Below, piece by piece: positions 44,267 to 54,747 of a stretch of DNA of 64,000 bases. Position 1 is the first letter of the stretch; each line of letters starts with the position of its first letter. The position numbers and the translations under genes were made by a program. The notes under the pieces were generated by a model that was not told where the DNA came from, searched no databases, and worked only from the letters and a program-made list of their open reading frames with translations. The stretch is from Hyphococcus sp. (GTDB lineage Bacteria; Pseudomonadota; Alphaproteobacteria; Caulobacterales; Parvularculaceae): contig JAJFGB010000005.1 in the NCBI GenBank assembly GCA_021776335.1, forward strand, positions 62,001 to 126,000. Reading direction: 5' to 3'.

Positions 44267-44872
44267 CTAACGTGCCTGAGGGTGGCGCCTGTTTTGTTCC
44301 GCTAGGTCCGATGGCGCGTCAATGTCCGACACGACGCCCCGGTCATTCACGGCCACGGTCAAAAGCGCAGCTTTGTTCGCTTCAATAATTTCTTTTGCAC
44401 CGGTATCATCACTAAGCGATTTCAGTTGATCAAAATGCGACCGTCTGAATATTACAGGGTGACCGCGGCGCCCCTCGCAGCTTGGCGCGATAATCGTTTT
44501 CTTGGGTTCGCTGCGAAAAGCGTCGATGAGTTTCAAAAACGTCTTTTCTGCAATGAAAGGCATGTCGCCCAAAATCACCATCGCGCCGTCCATTTTCTCC
44601 AGACGGCTGACGCCGGCGCTGATTGAACTCCCCATTCCATTTGTCGCTTTACTGTTTTCGATGACCTCGAACAGGTTCGGGTCGCACAAAGGCGCAACCT
44701 CAGCAGCGTTCGGGGCAGTAATGATGAGGCGTTGAGCGAGCGGCAGTTTCGCAACTCTGTCGAGAACATGAGAAAGCACCGGCTTTCCGTGGAGGTCTGC
44801 AGCGAGTTTGTTTTCATTGCCATAACGGCGGGAGGACCCTGCGGCGAGCACGATGGCGGCGATTTTTGTCAT
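44267..44872 (-). CDS. MocA-like molybdenum cofactor nucleotidyltransferase
   Basis: A 201-residue NTP-transferase with LAAGSSRRYGNENKLAADL as the nucleotide-binding loop, and LGDMPFI carrying the metal-binding Asp. MocA attaches CMP to molybdopterin, giving the MCD cofactor used by hydroxylases of the adjacent type. It overlaps the XdhC gene by four bases and converges on the molybdoenzyme genes, 27 bases apart, so it probably matures that enzyme. Confidence 0.88.
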   Translation of the reverse strand: MTKIAAIVLAAGSSRRYGNENKLAADLHGKPVLSHVLDRVAKLPLAQRLIITAPNAAEVAPLCDPNLFEVIENSKATNGMGSSISAGVSRLEKMDGAMVILGDMPFIAEKTFLKLIDAFRSEPKKTIIAPSCEGRRGHPVIFRRSHFDQLKSLSDDTGAKEIIEANKAALLTVAVNDRGVVSDIDAPSDLAEQNRRHPQAR

Positions 44873-45798
44873 GATGAGCGGCGCCGACGCTTCTCGATGA
44901 TTTCTGCAATGATTGAGATTGCGATTTCATTGGGGTTCTGGGCGCCGATATTAAGTCCAACGGGACCCCGGATAATATCAGGAGAGCGCGTCGTTGCCGG
45001 CATTGCAGCGAGGCGCTCAAGACGCGCTTGGTGGGTTACTCGGCTGCCGAGCGCGCCAATATAATCGGCTTGTGAGCTGAGCGCCGCGTGGAGAATATTT
45101 TGTTCCCAGTCATGCTCGTGAAACAGGGTGACAATTGCCGTGTATTTGTCGATGGCAAGCGCTGTGAAGTCAGTCTTGAGGTGAATGTGGCGACCATTGA
45201 TGCCAGATTTATGCAGAAAGGCGAGCGCGTCTTCATCAGGGCTGAAGGCTTCGACAGCTATACCGCTTGTACCAGCGAGTGTGCAAAATGAAACGAGATT
45301 AGCGCCTTCGCCGAAAGCAAAAATGCGGTAGTCCGGCTCGTAGGTTTTGACGAACACGGCGTCGCCGCTTGCCGTATCCGGCATGGTTGAGACACGTGAT
45401 GAGAGATTTGAAAGGCTTACCGTCATCAGGGCTAATGCGCGTGTTTTTTGCAATGCATGGATTTCACGAATGATGTCGTCGCAGGACTGCGTTTCTATAT
45501 ATAGATCGATACCAGCGCCGCAGGGCAGGACCACATCCAGATAAGGCGAGTCGGCGCCGTACCGGATGATTTTATTTTCGTTATTATCGAGACATTGGAT
45601 CGCTTCCGCGACAATTGCCTTTTCGGCGCAGCCACCGGTGATCATGCCAACCGAACGTCCATCGGCGGCAACACCCAGCTGACTGCCAACCGGACGCGGT
45701 GACGAACCTTCGACCCCAACGAGCGTAACCAAGGCTGTGCGCTGACCTTCATTGAAAAAGCCATTGAGCGCCGGGATGGGGTTTTCAACAAACAACAT
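44869..45798 (-). CDS. XdhC/CoxI family Moco-maturation protein
   Basis: About 309 residues. VTLVGVEGSSPRPVGSQLGV and GMITGGCAEKAIVAEA form the N-terminal XdhC-CoxI domain. FAFGEGANLVSF and YIGALGSRVTHQARL belong to the C-terminal Rossmann domain. XdhC proteins bind Moco, promote its sulfuration and insert it into hydroxylases. I start at the ATG giving MLFVENPI; the longer frame needs TTG (45828). It leads the XdhC-MocA pair. Confidence 0.9.
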   Translation of the reverse strand: MLFVENPIPALNGFFNEGQRTALVTLVGVEGSSPRPVGSQLGVAADGRSVGMITGGCAEKAIVAEAIQCLDNNENKIIRYGADSPYLDVVLPCGAGIDLYIETQSCDDIIREIHALQKTRALALMTVSLSNLSSRVSTMPDTASGDAVFVKTYEPDYRIFAFGEGANLVSFCTLAGTSGIAVEAFSPDEDALAFLHKSGINGRHIHLKTDFTALAIDKYTAIVTLFHEHDWEQNILHAALSSQADYIGALGSRVTHQARLERLAAMPATTRSPDIIRGPVGLNIGAQNPNEIAISIIAEIIEKRRRRSS

Positions 45799-46247
45799 AC
45801 TGAATTGTATTTTGCGCGCTGGCTTCAAGCAACCGGGCTGCGGAAATCTTCAAGTGCTCCTAATCAGGGCTCGCCAATACAGACGGCGTTTGGGCCTCTC
45901 TATGGGAAGACGCCAAGGGATGGCACCATCTGACCATGGTTTTGTCGGGCTTCCTGTTCGCAAAGGCGGGCATCGGGCTCACCACCCATCGCTTTGGTGA
46001 TCGCGATCGCTATGCACTTCACTACCAGTGATCAGCTTGCGCAGATCATGGTCGTAACCACTTCCTTAATTTCTTCCCGACAATCGTCGTCAACTTTAGC
46101 GGGTATCGTAACAAACCCACACTATTAGATAGAACAACTAAGCTGTCAGGGTGTTGAAATGTTGTTAGGTGGTGCGGGTTTGGCGACCGCGAATTATTGC
46201 CTGCGTAGTTGGTTCACGCCACTCCCGTTCCATTCATCGGTGTCCAG
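45799..46247. other. Divergent intergenic region, no gene seen
   Basis: About 450 bases between the XdhC gene (minus) and the GGDEF/EAL gene (plus). A ten-base perfect palindrome GATCGCGATC lies at 45999-46008. I looked for a GEMM-type c-di-GMP riboswitch ahead of the GGDEF/EAL gene and saw none. No ORF has ribosome-binding support. Confidence 0.45.
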
Positions 46248-48563
46248 ATGAATGTCGTTCAGCATACGTTAAGATCGGCCAAAGGACGGATCTGGCCGGC
46301 GGCCAAAAGTGGCGAGTATTTATTGGCTGCGCGGCGGCGGCTCTTTGCGGCTATATGTGTTCTGATCGGCATTTCCGGTGTTACCTCGGGCACGATTACC
46401 GGGCTGCAATATTTTGCTGCGGCGCCGCTCATTGCGGTCGCGGGCGTCCTGGTGCCGTTTATGATTGGTGTGCTGCCGTTTTTGATTAGGGCAGATTGGA
46501 GCATCGATAAGTTTGCTTTCGGCGTATTATCAGCGCTTTATGTCCACATGATTGTCATGGTCTCGGCGCCATCGCGCGAGGCCGCGATTGTTTATTTTGC
46601 GGCCATCCCAGTGTTATTCGGATTATTGGTCGGATTTCGCGCCGGCGTTTTGTCGGGCATTGTCACAATCGGTACTATTGCCGTGTTGGCTAATTCGGTT
46701 GTTCCGTGGTGGATGTGTTTGACGACCGGCATTTTGACCTTTGGCCTTACACTTGGCGTTTGTATCTTTCAGCGCGAAATTGAGCACACTACCGCCTATC
46801 TCATTGCGAGAGATATTGAAGTGACGGACGCAACACAGCATCAACAGGAAACCAATCAGCTGCTTCAGCAGACATTGAGCAATATTGAACAAGGCATTGT
46901 AGTCTACGCGGCCGATATGCGCATGATCGCCTGGAACGACAATTACGAACAACTAATGGAGTTCCCCAAAGGCTGGCTCCATTCGGATCGGACGATTGAA
47001 GATTATTATCGATTCAATGCGATGCGCGGCGAGTATGGCGAGATTGATGCGGCGAATGTTGACGAAGCCGTTCAGCGTCGCATGAGGGAGCTTCACTTTG
47101 ATGGCGTGGAAATCACGCCCCATCGCTATGTTCGCCGCCGTCCAAACGGGCGCTCCATCGAGATCATCGGCAATCCCATGCCGGACGGCGGGCTGGTTGT
47201 TACCTTCGCTGATATCACCGACAAGGAAGAAGCGAGACTGGCAATTGAGAGGCTCGCCTGGACCGACTCTCTGACCGAACTATTTAATCGAAACAGTTTG
47301 CGATCGACGATCGTGAGATCAATGAAGATTGTTCGGCGCGCCAACAAAAGACTGGCGCTGTTGATGCTCGATCTTGATCGCTTCAAGCCGGTTAATGATA
47401 CATATGGGCACGCAGCCGGCGATGAAATCCTGCGCGTGATTGCCGAGCGCTTGAAAGAAAATATTCGGGCAAGCGACTATGCTTTTCGATTGGGCGGCGA
47501 CGAGTTTGCGGCGCTGGTTTTTCTTTCACTCGGGGACGCCGAAATTTACGATATGATGCCGCGTTTGTTACAACGGCTTCGAGCGCCAGTCGTTTTTGAA
47601 GGGCGGGAAATCTCCGTCGGCGCCAGCATCGGCATTTCATTTTTCCCCAACAGCGATGAAAATCCTGATGAGTTGGTTCGCAAAGCCGACATTGCGCTTT
47701 ACGAAGCTAAGGAGAGTGGTCGCAATTGCTATCGCATTTATGACGAACTGGTCGATCATAAGGCGCAAAAACAGCGGCGCTACGAAGATGATTTACGCGA
47801 CGCGGTTAACAGAAAGGAATTTGAACTCGATTACCTCGCGAAATATTGCCTGAAGAGTGACACCGTTAATGGCGCTGAAGCGCTAATCCGGTGGCGTCAT
47901 CCAGAGTTTGGCAGAATTCCTCCGGACGAGTTTATGCCCATTGTAGAACGTGGCGATCTTGTCTTCCCGGTGGGCGCGTGGGTCTTAACGGAGGCGTGGC
48001 GGCAGGCGCATAAATGGACTCAGGATCATCCGGCGCTCGATTTTCTGCTAAGCGCTAATATTTCGGCACGCCTCTTTTTCGATGCGAGCTTAATGAGGCT
48101 TCTGCGCGAATTGGCGGCATCGCGACCGGATTTGGCTGCGCGGATTGACCTGGAGATAACCGAGGAAGTAACCGTCGGCGATGTAGATGAAGCTGCGCGG
48201 ATAATTCAACAAATCAATGATCTTGGATTCAAAATATCCATTGACGATTTCGGGACTGGTTATTCCAGTATTTCCTATCTGCACAAGCTTCCGGTGCACA
48301 GGATCAAAATCGACAAGTCATTTCTCGACAGCTTCAGTGACGGCGGGCAATCAGAGACAGTGATCAAATCGATGATTGAACTCGGTCATAATCTGGGCAT
48401 GAAAGTTGTTGCTGAGGGTGTGGAAACGCAGGAACAGTTCGATTTTCTTCGGGACAATCATTGCGATGAAATCCAGGGCTATTTTATCAGCAAGCCCACC
48501 ACAGTCGACGCATTTTCGGGCATGCTAAGCGGCAAACAGATCGCTGAACGTAGAAGGGCGTGA
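46248..48563 (+). CDS. Membrane-bound GGDEF-EAL cyclic-di-GMP enzyme with PAS domain
   Basis: About 771 residues. Five or six membrane spans (to about 170) form an integral sensor, then a short coiled segment, a PAS domain (about 205-330; EQGIVVYAADMRMIAWNDNYE), a GGDEF domain (RLGGDEFAAL, about 417) and an EAL domain (GAEALIRW, about 543; DLEITEE; DDFGTGYSS; KIDKSFL; EGVETQEQ). Both active-site motifs are intact, so it could make and break c-di-GMP; the net activity is likely set by the sensor. I choose ATG at 46248; the longer frame starts with TTG at 46209. No strong Shine-Dalgarno is present. Confidence 0.92.
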   Translation: MNVVQHTLRSAKGRIWPAAKSGEYLLAARRRLFAAICVLIGISGVTSGTITGLQYFAAAPLIAVAGVLVPFMIGVLPFLIRADWSIDKFAFGVLSALYVHMIVMVSAPSREAAIVYFAAIPVLFGLLVGFRAGVLSGIVTIGTIAVLANSVVPWWMCLTTGILTFGLTLGVCIFQREIEHTTAYLIARDIEVTDATQHQQETNQLLQQTLSNIEQGIVVYAADMRMIAWNDNYEQLMEFPKGWLHSDRTIEDYYRFNAMRGEYGEIDAANVDEAVQRRMRELHFDGVEITPHRYVRRRPNGRSIEIIGNPMPDGGLVVTFADITDKEEARLAIERLAWTDSLTELFNRNSLRSTIVRSMKIVRRANKRLALLMLDLDRFKPVNDTYGHAAGDEILRVIAERLKENIRASDYAFRLGGDEFAALVFLSLGDAEIYDMMPRLLQRLRAPVVFEGREISVGASIGISFFPNSDENPDELVRKADIALYEAKESGRNCYRIYDELVDHKAQKQRRYEDDLRDAVNRKEFELDYLAKYCLKSDTVNGAEALIRWRHPEFGRIPPDEFMPIVERGDLVFPVGAWVLTEAWRQAHKWTQDHPALDFLLSANISARLFFDASLMRLLRELAASRPDLAARIDLEITEEVTVGDVDEAARIIQQINDLGFKISIDDFGTGYSSISYLHKLPVHRIKIDKSFLDSFSDGGQSETVIKSMIELGHNLGMKVVAEGVETQEQFDFLRDNHCDEIQGYFISKPTTVDAFSGMLSGKQIAERRRA

Positions 48564-48574
48564 TCGAAAAACCT

Positions 48575-49690
48575 TCAATCACACTCTTGATAGTTTGACT
48601 CCGTGCACCGTTTCGCTAGAGCCTGCGCTTCTTTGATCTTCTTACGGGTCATCTGCTCCTCTGCAATGTCGCGATTGTTTTTCCCCTCCTCGCTGCCTTG
48701 GTCCGCGGCCAGAGAAAACCAAAGATGCGCCCTCACGTAGTTCTTTTTCGTGCCCTCACCATTGTAGTACATGGCGCCGAGGTTTTGTTGCGACGGGGCA
48801 TATCCTTGTTCTGCGGCACGACGATACCATCTTATCGCTTCTGCGTCGTCAATGGGAACGCCTTCGCCCATGTCGTACATCAGCGCGAGATTGTGTTGCG
48901 CAGATACATTTCCTTGATCGCCGGCAAGATGGTACCATTTGATCGCTTCGACGTCGTCTACCGGCACGCCTTCGCCATCGTCATACATCAGGGCAAGATT
49001 TAGTTGCGCCGTTGCGTCGCCTTGGTCCGCGGCAAGGCGATACCACTTGATCGCTTCGGCGTTGTTTTCGGGAACGCCTTCGCCATTATCGTACATGAGA
49101 CCGAGATTGAGTTGCGCCGATGCATATTCCTGGTCGGCGGCAAGACGGTACCACCTTATCGCTTCGACATCGTCTACCGGCATGCCTTCGCCGTTGTCAT
49201 ACATCACGCCAAGATTGTTTTGCGCCGATGCGGTTCCTTGATCGGCCGCAAGCCGATACCATTTGATGGCTTCAGCATTGTTTTCGGGAACGCCCTCGCC
49301 AGTATCGTACATCACGCCAAGGTTCAATTGCGCTGATGCGTGTCCCTGGTCAGCGGCAAGGCGATACCATCTAATCGCTTCGGCATCGTCCACCGGCACG
49401 CCTTCGCCATAGTCATACATCAGGCCGATATTGTATTGCGCAGCCACATTTCCTTGATCGGCCGCAAGGCGATACCACCTGATCGCGACAACATCGTCTA
49501 TAGGAACGCCTTCGCCGTTGTCATAAATCAAGCCAACTTTTAGCTGCGCCGACGGGTCCCCTTGTTGAGCAAGCGGTAGCCAGTGTTCCAGATCGTTCTC
49601 ATCTTCATTGTCTTTCGCCGCGACGCCCTGGGTTAAACCGGCGATGGCGAACAACAGGGCGACGCATGACTGCATGTGCTGAAGTTTCAT
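48575..49690 (-). CDS. Exported Sel1-repeat protein
   Basis: About 371 residues: a signal peptide (HMQSCVALLFAIAGLTQGVAA) then eight Sel1-like repeats of 36 residues (consensus AQ.NLG.MYD.GEGVP..).AEAI.WYRLAADQG, and a charged tail ending in CTESNYQECD with two cysteines. Sel1 solenoids act as periplasmic adaptors for protein partners. The start is uncertain: ATG at 49690 is 13 bases from GGGAGGG, while an in-frame TTG at 49699 is four bases from it. It is convergent with the GGDEF-EAL gene, 11 bases apart. Confidence 0.9.
   Translation of the reverse strand: MKLQHMQSCVALLFAIAGLTQGVAAKDNEDENDLEHWLPLAQQGDPSAQLKVGLIYDNGEGVPIDDVVAIRWYRLAADQGNVAAQYNIGLMYDYGEGVPVDDAEAIRWYRLAADQGHASAQLNLGVMYDTGEGVPENNAEAIKWYRLAADQGTASAQNNLGVMYDNGEGMPVDDVEAIRWYRLAADQEYASAQLNLGLMYDNGEGVPENNAEAIKWYRLAADQGDATAQLNLALMYDDGEGVPVDDVEAIKWYHLAGDQGNVSAQHNLALMYDMGEGVPIDDAEAIRWYRRAAEQGYAPSQQNLGAMYYNGEGTKKNYVRAHLWFSLAADQGSEEGKNNRDIAEEQMTRKKIKEAQALAKRCTESNYQECD
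48689..49552 (-). repeat. Eight tandem 108-bp coding repeats
   Basis: The Sel1 units are repeated at the DNA level with a strict 108-base period. Copies strongly resemble each other, and units with VDD alternate with units carrying ENN at the variable turn (copies 3 and 5). This suggests recent duplication of single units and of pairs, and possible copy-number change between strains. Confidence 0.85.
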
Positions 49691-50137
49691 AATGATCAAC
49701 TTTCCCTCCCAAATCGAAGCCGTCGATTGCCGGTTTAGTACGATTTTGCGGGGGAAATCTTAATATTAAAAATAATTTTTGGTGCGGTAAGGCTTGAATG
49801 AACTGTTAGCCCACAACCTCAGGCTGCTTTCCCCGGGGCGAGTTGGTCAGCGGCCCAAAGCCAATGACCGTCTGGCTAACGGCGGGCAATTTCCGCGGTG
49901 ATGTCTCCGTTGCAAGGTCGCCGCTGCACAACGCAGGACCTGAACGTTTTTAGTGAGGAAAGTTAGAGCCGTTTTGTGGGAGAATTGGAGCGCCGGCGCC
50001 GAGAACGCTGCACTAACGCCAAATGAGGCGCTCAGGTCAGCAGATGTTGGAAGGGCCCAATAATGCGCAACAGTGATTGCGGTATTTTCAATCACTGTTG
50101 CTCATCAGAAGTCTTCGTGAAGACCGTTGATGTAGGG
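49691..50137. other. Intergenic region downstream of katG, no gene seen
   Basis: About 440 bases between the Sel1 gene start (minus) and the katG stop (minus). It must contain the Sel1 gene promoter. An AT-rich patch (about 49760-49785, AATATTAAAAATAATTTTT) is the most promoter-like part. The 50068-50100 hairpin lies just after katG. Reading frames here lack ribosome-binding sites and family resemblance. Confidence 0.5.
50068..50100. repeat. Perfect 11-bp inverted repeat after katG
   Basis: CAACAGTGATT (50068-50078) and AATCACTGTTG (50090-50100) are exact reverse complements around an 11-base spacer. It is 38 bases beyond the katG stop. No T-run follows on the minus strand, so it is not a classical terminator; an mRNA 3'-end stabiliser or a protein-binding palindrome are options. 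Confidence 0.6.
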
Positions 50138-52336
<2,199 letters not shown>

Positions 52337-52510
52337 TTATGGTTGCGCGATTATTTCCGGCACCATAACGCAGGAGATGAAATTAATAAAATTGATTATT
52401 CCAACATACTTAATCGGCAAAATCGATGCTGTGATGGTTGGAAATTGTGTATTCAGAGGCTGTTTTGTTCAGCTGCGGCGGGCCTGAAACCGACATTCCT
52501 GCATTTTTCC

Positions 52511-53074
52511 TCACGGCAAAAAACAGCCTTCCTCGTTGCATCCCTCAGCGGGCGTGATGTGTTCCGAAATGTTCCGGGCCACAATGTCTCTTGACGGCGC
52601 GATTGGTTCAAGCAGCAACGACGTGATTTCCGCTCCCATCACAAGATCGTGCTCCTGTCCGAATTTGTGCTTACGAATGCGGCCCTTTCGATCGATCAGG
52701 ATAGTGGATGGAGTGCCGCGCAACTGATAACGCGCCATTGTTTGCGGAATGCCGCCGGTTTTAGACGGCAAGTCAACGCCGACGGGAAATTCAATTCTAT
52801 ATTCGTGCAAAAACGCCTTGAGGGATGTCGGGGTCATGGCCGCGTGGTGTTCAAATACAGTGTGGAGACCAATGACAGCAACTTCGTCGGCGCTGAACGC
52901 CTTTTGGATAGTTTGTGCTTGCGGTAAAGTATGGGAAACGCATCCAGGGCATAGCATCTGAAACGCTTCGATAACGACGACCCGCCCGCGTAAATCGGAT
53001 AGAGAAATTGGTTTGTCGGTGTTGAACCATTGGCTGGTCGCAAATTCCGGCGCCTGTGTCAGCATCATATCCAT
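52511..53074 (-). CDS. Thioredoxin-fold (TlpA/redoxin-like) protein with CPGC active site
   Basis: A 187-residue protein of the redoxin/TlpA group. The active site is C42-P-G-C45 (FQMLCPGCVSH) after GRVVVIEAF; GTPSTILIDRKGRIR gives the cis-Pro. It has no signal peptide, so it is cytoplasmic. A C-terminal tail CNEEGCFLP adds two further cysteines that could relay electrons. AAGGAA precedes the ATG. It lies upstream of katG on the same strand and downstream of an exported acidic protein, suggesting a peroxide or thiol-stress role. It may act as a peroxidase or disulfide reductase. Confidence 0.85.
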   Translation of the reverse strand: MDMMLTQAPEFATSQWFNTDKPISLSDLRGRVVVIEAFQMLCPGCVSHTLPQAQTIQKAFSADEVAVIGLHTVFEHHAAMTPTSLKAFLHEYRIEFPVGVDLPSKTGGIPQTMARYQLRGTPSTILIDRKGRIRKHKFGQEHDLVMGAEITSLLLEPIAPSRDIVARNISEHITPAEGCNEEGCFLP

Positions 53075-53143
53075 GTCGAATTCCTTTCATTCACTTTCCG
53101 CTAAAAACTAAAACGCAATTCATCGCCGTCGTGATCGGAAATC

Positions 53144-53860
53144 TCATTTCGCCCTCGTAACGCGACCGGGTAAAGACAGATCGCCAGATGCAACATCATG
53201 GACACCGGTCACGCACAACAACGGTGCTTCTCCAGTTTCATTGATCTGGAGTTCTGCTGTCACTGCATCGAACGCGACATCTTCCGCCCCCGCAACGGGC
53301 ACTGTAACCCGGGCAATAGACCCATCAAGAGTCGGGGTCATGCCAGGGCTATCTAGTGCGATAGGGAGGAAAGGCGCCGTTGCTGGTAATAAGTCTTGGC
53401 CGGGAGATACGTCGCGAACCTTCAGGCCAGCTCCACATGCGTCGGTTTCGACGAGAACAACCCAGTGAGAGTGCCAGTCAGCGCCATCATTGGCAGGATC
53501 GCCATCGCGATCTTCATCAAAAAGCGGTGTATCGTCAAAATCCGGGTGCGCCGTAATTGCAAGGGCAAGGATGCCGGAATTGGCGTCAAATCCAACGCGC
53601 GCCGGATCCATATTTGTCGGCCACACATATGACTCGACTTTGGAGCCTGTGAGCTGGCCAATCGAGACCGGCTTCACGCTGCCCGCAACACCGGCAACTT
53701 CCATCATGAATGTTGTCAGTCGGCCATCGGTAGTGGCGTCTGCCGTGGTGATATCAAACGCCGGTGTTTTGGAATCGTCTTTATCGCTCTTGATTTCGTG
53801 CGACCAGGCGGTCTGGCCAAATGCCGCCAAAAGTGTTGTCGCCAATAGCAGCTTTTTCAT
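53144..53860 (-). CDS. Exported acidic protein, function unknown
   Basis: A 238-residue protein with a clear signal peptide (KKLLLATTLLAAFGQTAWS, cleavage before HEIK). The mature part has His/Asp-rich segments: a calcium-site-like DEDRDGDPANDGADWHSHW (about 115-133) and two cysteines (ETDACGAG; LLCVTG). The DxDxDG spacing resembles dockerin/thrombospondin-3 loops, but it is not a canonical EF-hand because the eighth and twelfth positions do not fit. I recognise no family. AGGAAA precedes the ATG. It is divergent from the MarR regulator and probably controlled by it. Confidence 0.75.
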   Translation of the reverse strand: MKKLLLATTLLAAFGQTAWSHEIKSDKDDSKTPAFDITTADATTDGRLTTFMMEVAGVAGSVKPVSIGQLTGSKVESYVWPTNMDPARVGFDANSGILALAITAHPDFDDTPLFDEDRDGDPANDGADWHSHWVVLVETDACGAGLKVRDVSPGQDLLPATAPFLPIALDSPGMTPTLDGSIARVTVPVAGAEDVAFDAVTAELQINETGEAPLLCVTGVHDVASGDLSLPGRVTRAK

Positions 53861-53894
53861 GGGTATTTCCTATTGTTTCGACTCGATACGATTT

Positions 53895-53946
53895 CCCATA
53901 GTTCAATTTTTTCAACCTTGCAAGATAAGTTTTTAGTCGATACAGT
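53895..53946. promoter_or_regulatory. Back-to-back promoters sharing one palindromic -35 (TTGCAA)
   Basis: TTGCAA at 53918-53923 is its own reverse complement. On the plus strand a 17-base spacer leads to TACAGT (53941-53946). On the minus strand a 17-base spacer leads to TATGGG (53900-53895). The directly repeated heptamer TCGATAC (53883-53889 and 53937-53943) flanks the pair and could hold the regulator. Predicted from sequence only. Confidence 0.5.
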
Positions 53947-53952
53947 TATTGT

Positions 53953-54513
53953 ATGTCAGAATCCGACGAAATCGCTGTTATTCTAGAGCGGCTCGGGCGT
54001 GTGTTCCAAAATGATGCCCATGTGGCCGGGCTGAAACCCACGCAATGGGAAGCGCTGCGCTATTTAGCGCGCGCAAACAAATTCTCCAGAAATCCCAAAG
54101 CCCTCACAGTCTATCTTGGAATGACGAAGGGGACAGTGTCGCAGACGCTGAATGCGCTTGACCGGAAGAATCTGATCACCAAGAAAACCGACATGATCGA
54201 TCGGCGAAATGTTCATCTCGAACTCACCCGCCCCGGAAAATTACTGCTGGAGAAGGATCCGATTGCGACCATAAGGAAGAAAGCCGAGAGCCTCGGAAAG
54301 ACAAACAGGTCTGCCTTGTCCGGCGCGCTGAAGCAGTTACTGGGTGCAATACTTTCTGAACATGATGGTCGCGCCTTCAGTGTGTGCAAAACATGCAGAT
54401 ATTTTCGAGGGCGCGCTGCCGGCGGCAATCCACATCGATGCGCCCTCCTTGACGCGCCGCTAAGCGTAGAGGACAGCGCCCAAATCTGCGTTGAGGCGGA
54501 AATTCGAAACTAG
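53953..54513 (+). CDS. MarR-family regulator with C-terminal four-cysteine motif
   Basis: A 186-residue winged-helix regulator. LKPTQWEALRYLARA, LTVYLGMTKGTVSQTLNALDRKNLI (recognition helix) and the wing DRRNVHLELTRPG match MarR. Beyond the usual end near residue 140, a tail carries C145-x2-C148-x14-C163-x15-C179 (VCKTCRYF; HRCALLD; QICVE), a likely zinc or iron-sulfur site. The predicted promoter places the transcription start at or within a few bases of the ATG, and there is no Shine-Dalgarno, so the mRNA may be leaderless. It is divergent from the exported acidic protein and near katG, so redox sensing is plausible. Confidence 0.88.
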   Translation: MSESDEIAVILERLGRVFQNDAHVAGLKPTQWEALRYLARANKFSRNPKALTVYLGMTKGTVSQTLNALDRKNLITKKTDMIDRRNVHLELTRPGKLLLEKDPIATIRKKAESLGKTNRSALSGALKQLLGAILSEHDGRAFSVCKTCRYFRGRAAGGNPHRCALLDAPLSVEDSAQICVEAEIRN

Positions 54514-54519
54514 CAGAAA

Positions 54520-54596
54520 TGGCGCGCCCGAAGAGATTCGAACTCCTGACCCCCAGATTCGTAGTCTGGTGCTCTATCCAGCTGAGCTACGGGCGC
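54520..54596 (-). tRNA. tRNA-Arg (ACG)
   Basis: Read on the minus strand it gives a full cloverleaf: acceptor GCGCCCG/CGGGCGC, D-arm TAGCTCAGCTGGATAGAGCA, anticodon stem CCAGA/TCTGG with loop CTACGAA (anticodon ACG), and T-loop GTTCGAATC. The CCA end is encoded. ACG, with A34 edited to inosine, decodes CGU/CGC/CGA. Confidence 0.96.
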
Positions 54597-54747
54597 GTCT
54601 TCGCCCTAAGGCGAGAAGCGGCGGTTTAACCCCAATGACCGGGCAATTGCAAGCGGCGCACAGGGGACTGCAGATCGCCCCCTTGCTGGGGTCGAAACCG
54701 CGCCAGTGTCGTCCTATGGTTGCGGATCGAATCGAAGCGAGGCGAGC

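Noticed and set aside
45799-46247. Possible c-di-GMP riboswitch before the GGDEF/EAL gene
   Set aside because: I could not find the GEMM core elements or a plausible paired fold in the leader.
48698-49543. Several plus-strand repetitive frames
   Set aside because: They mirror the 108-bp Sel1 repeats of the minus-strand gene and have no independent support.
48689-49552. Regularly spaced repeats that could suggest CRISPR
   Set aside because: The period is 108 bases with no unique spacers, and the repeats are in-frame protein units.
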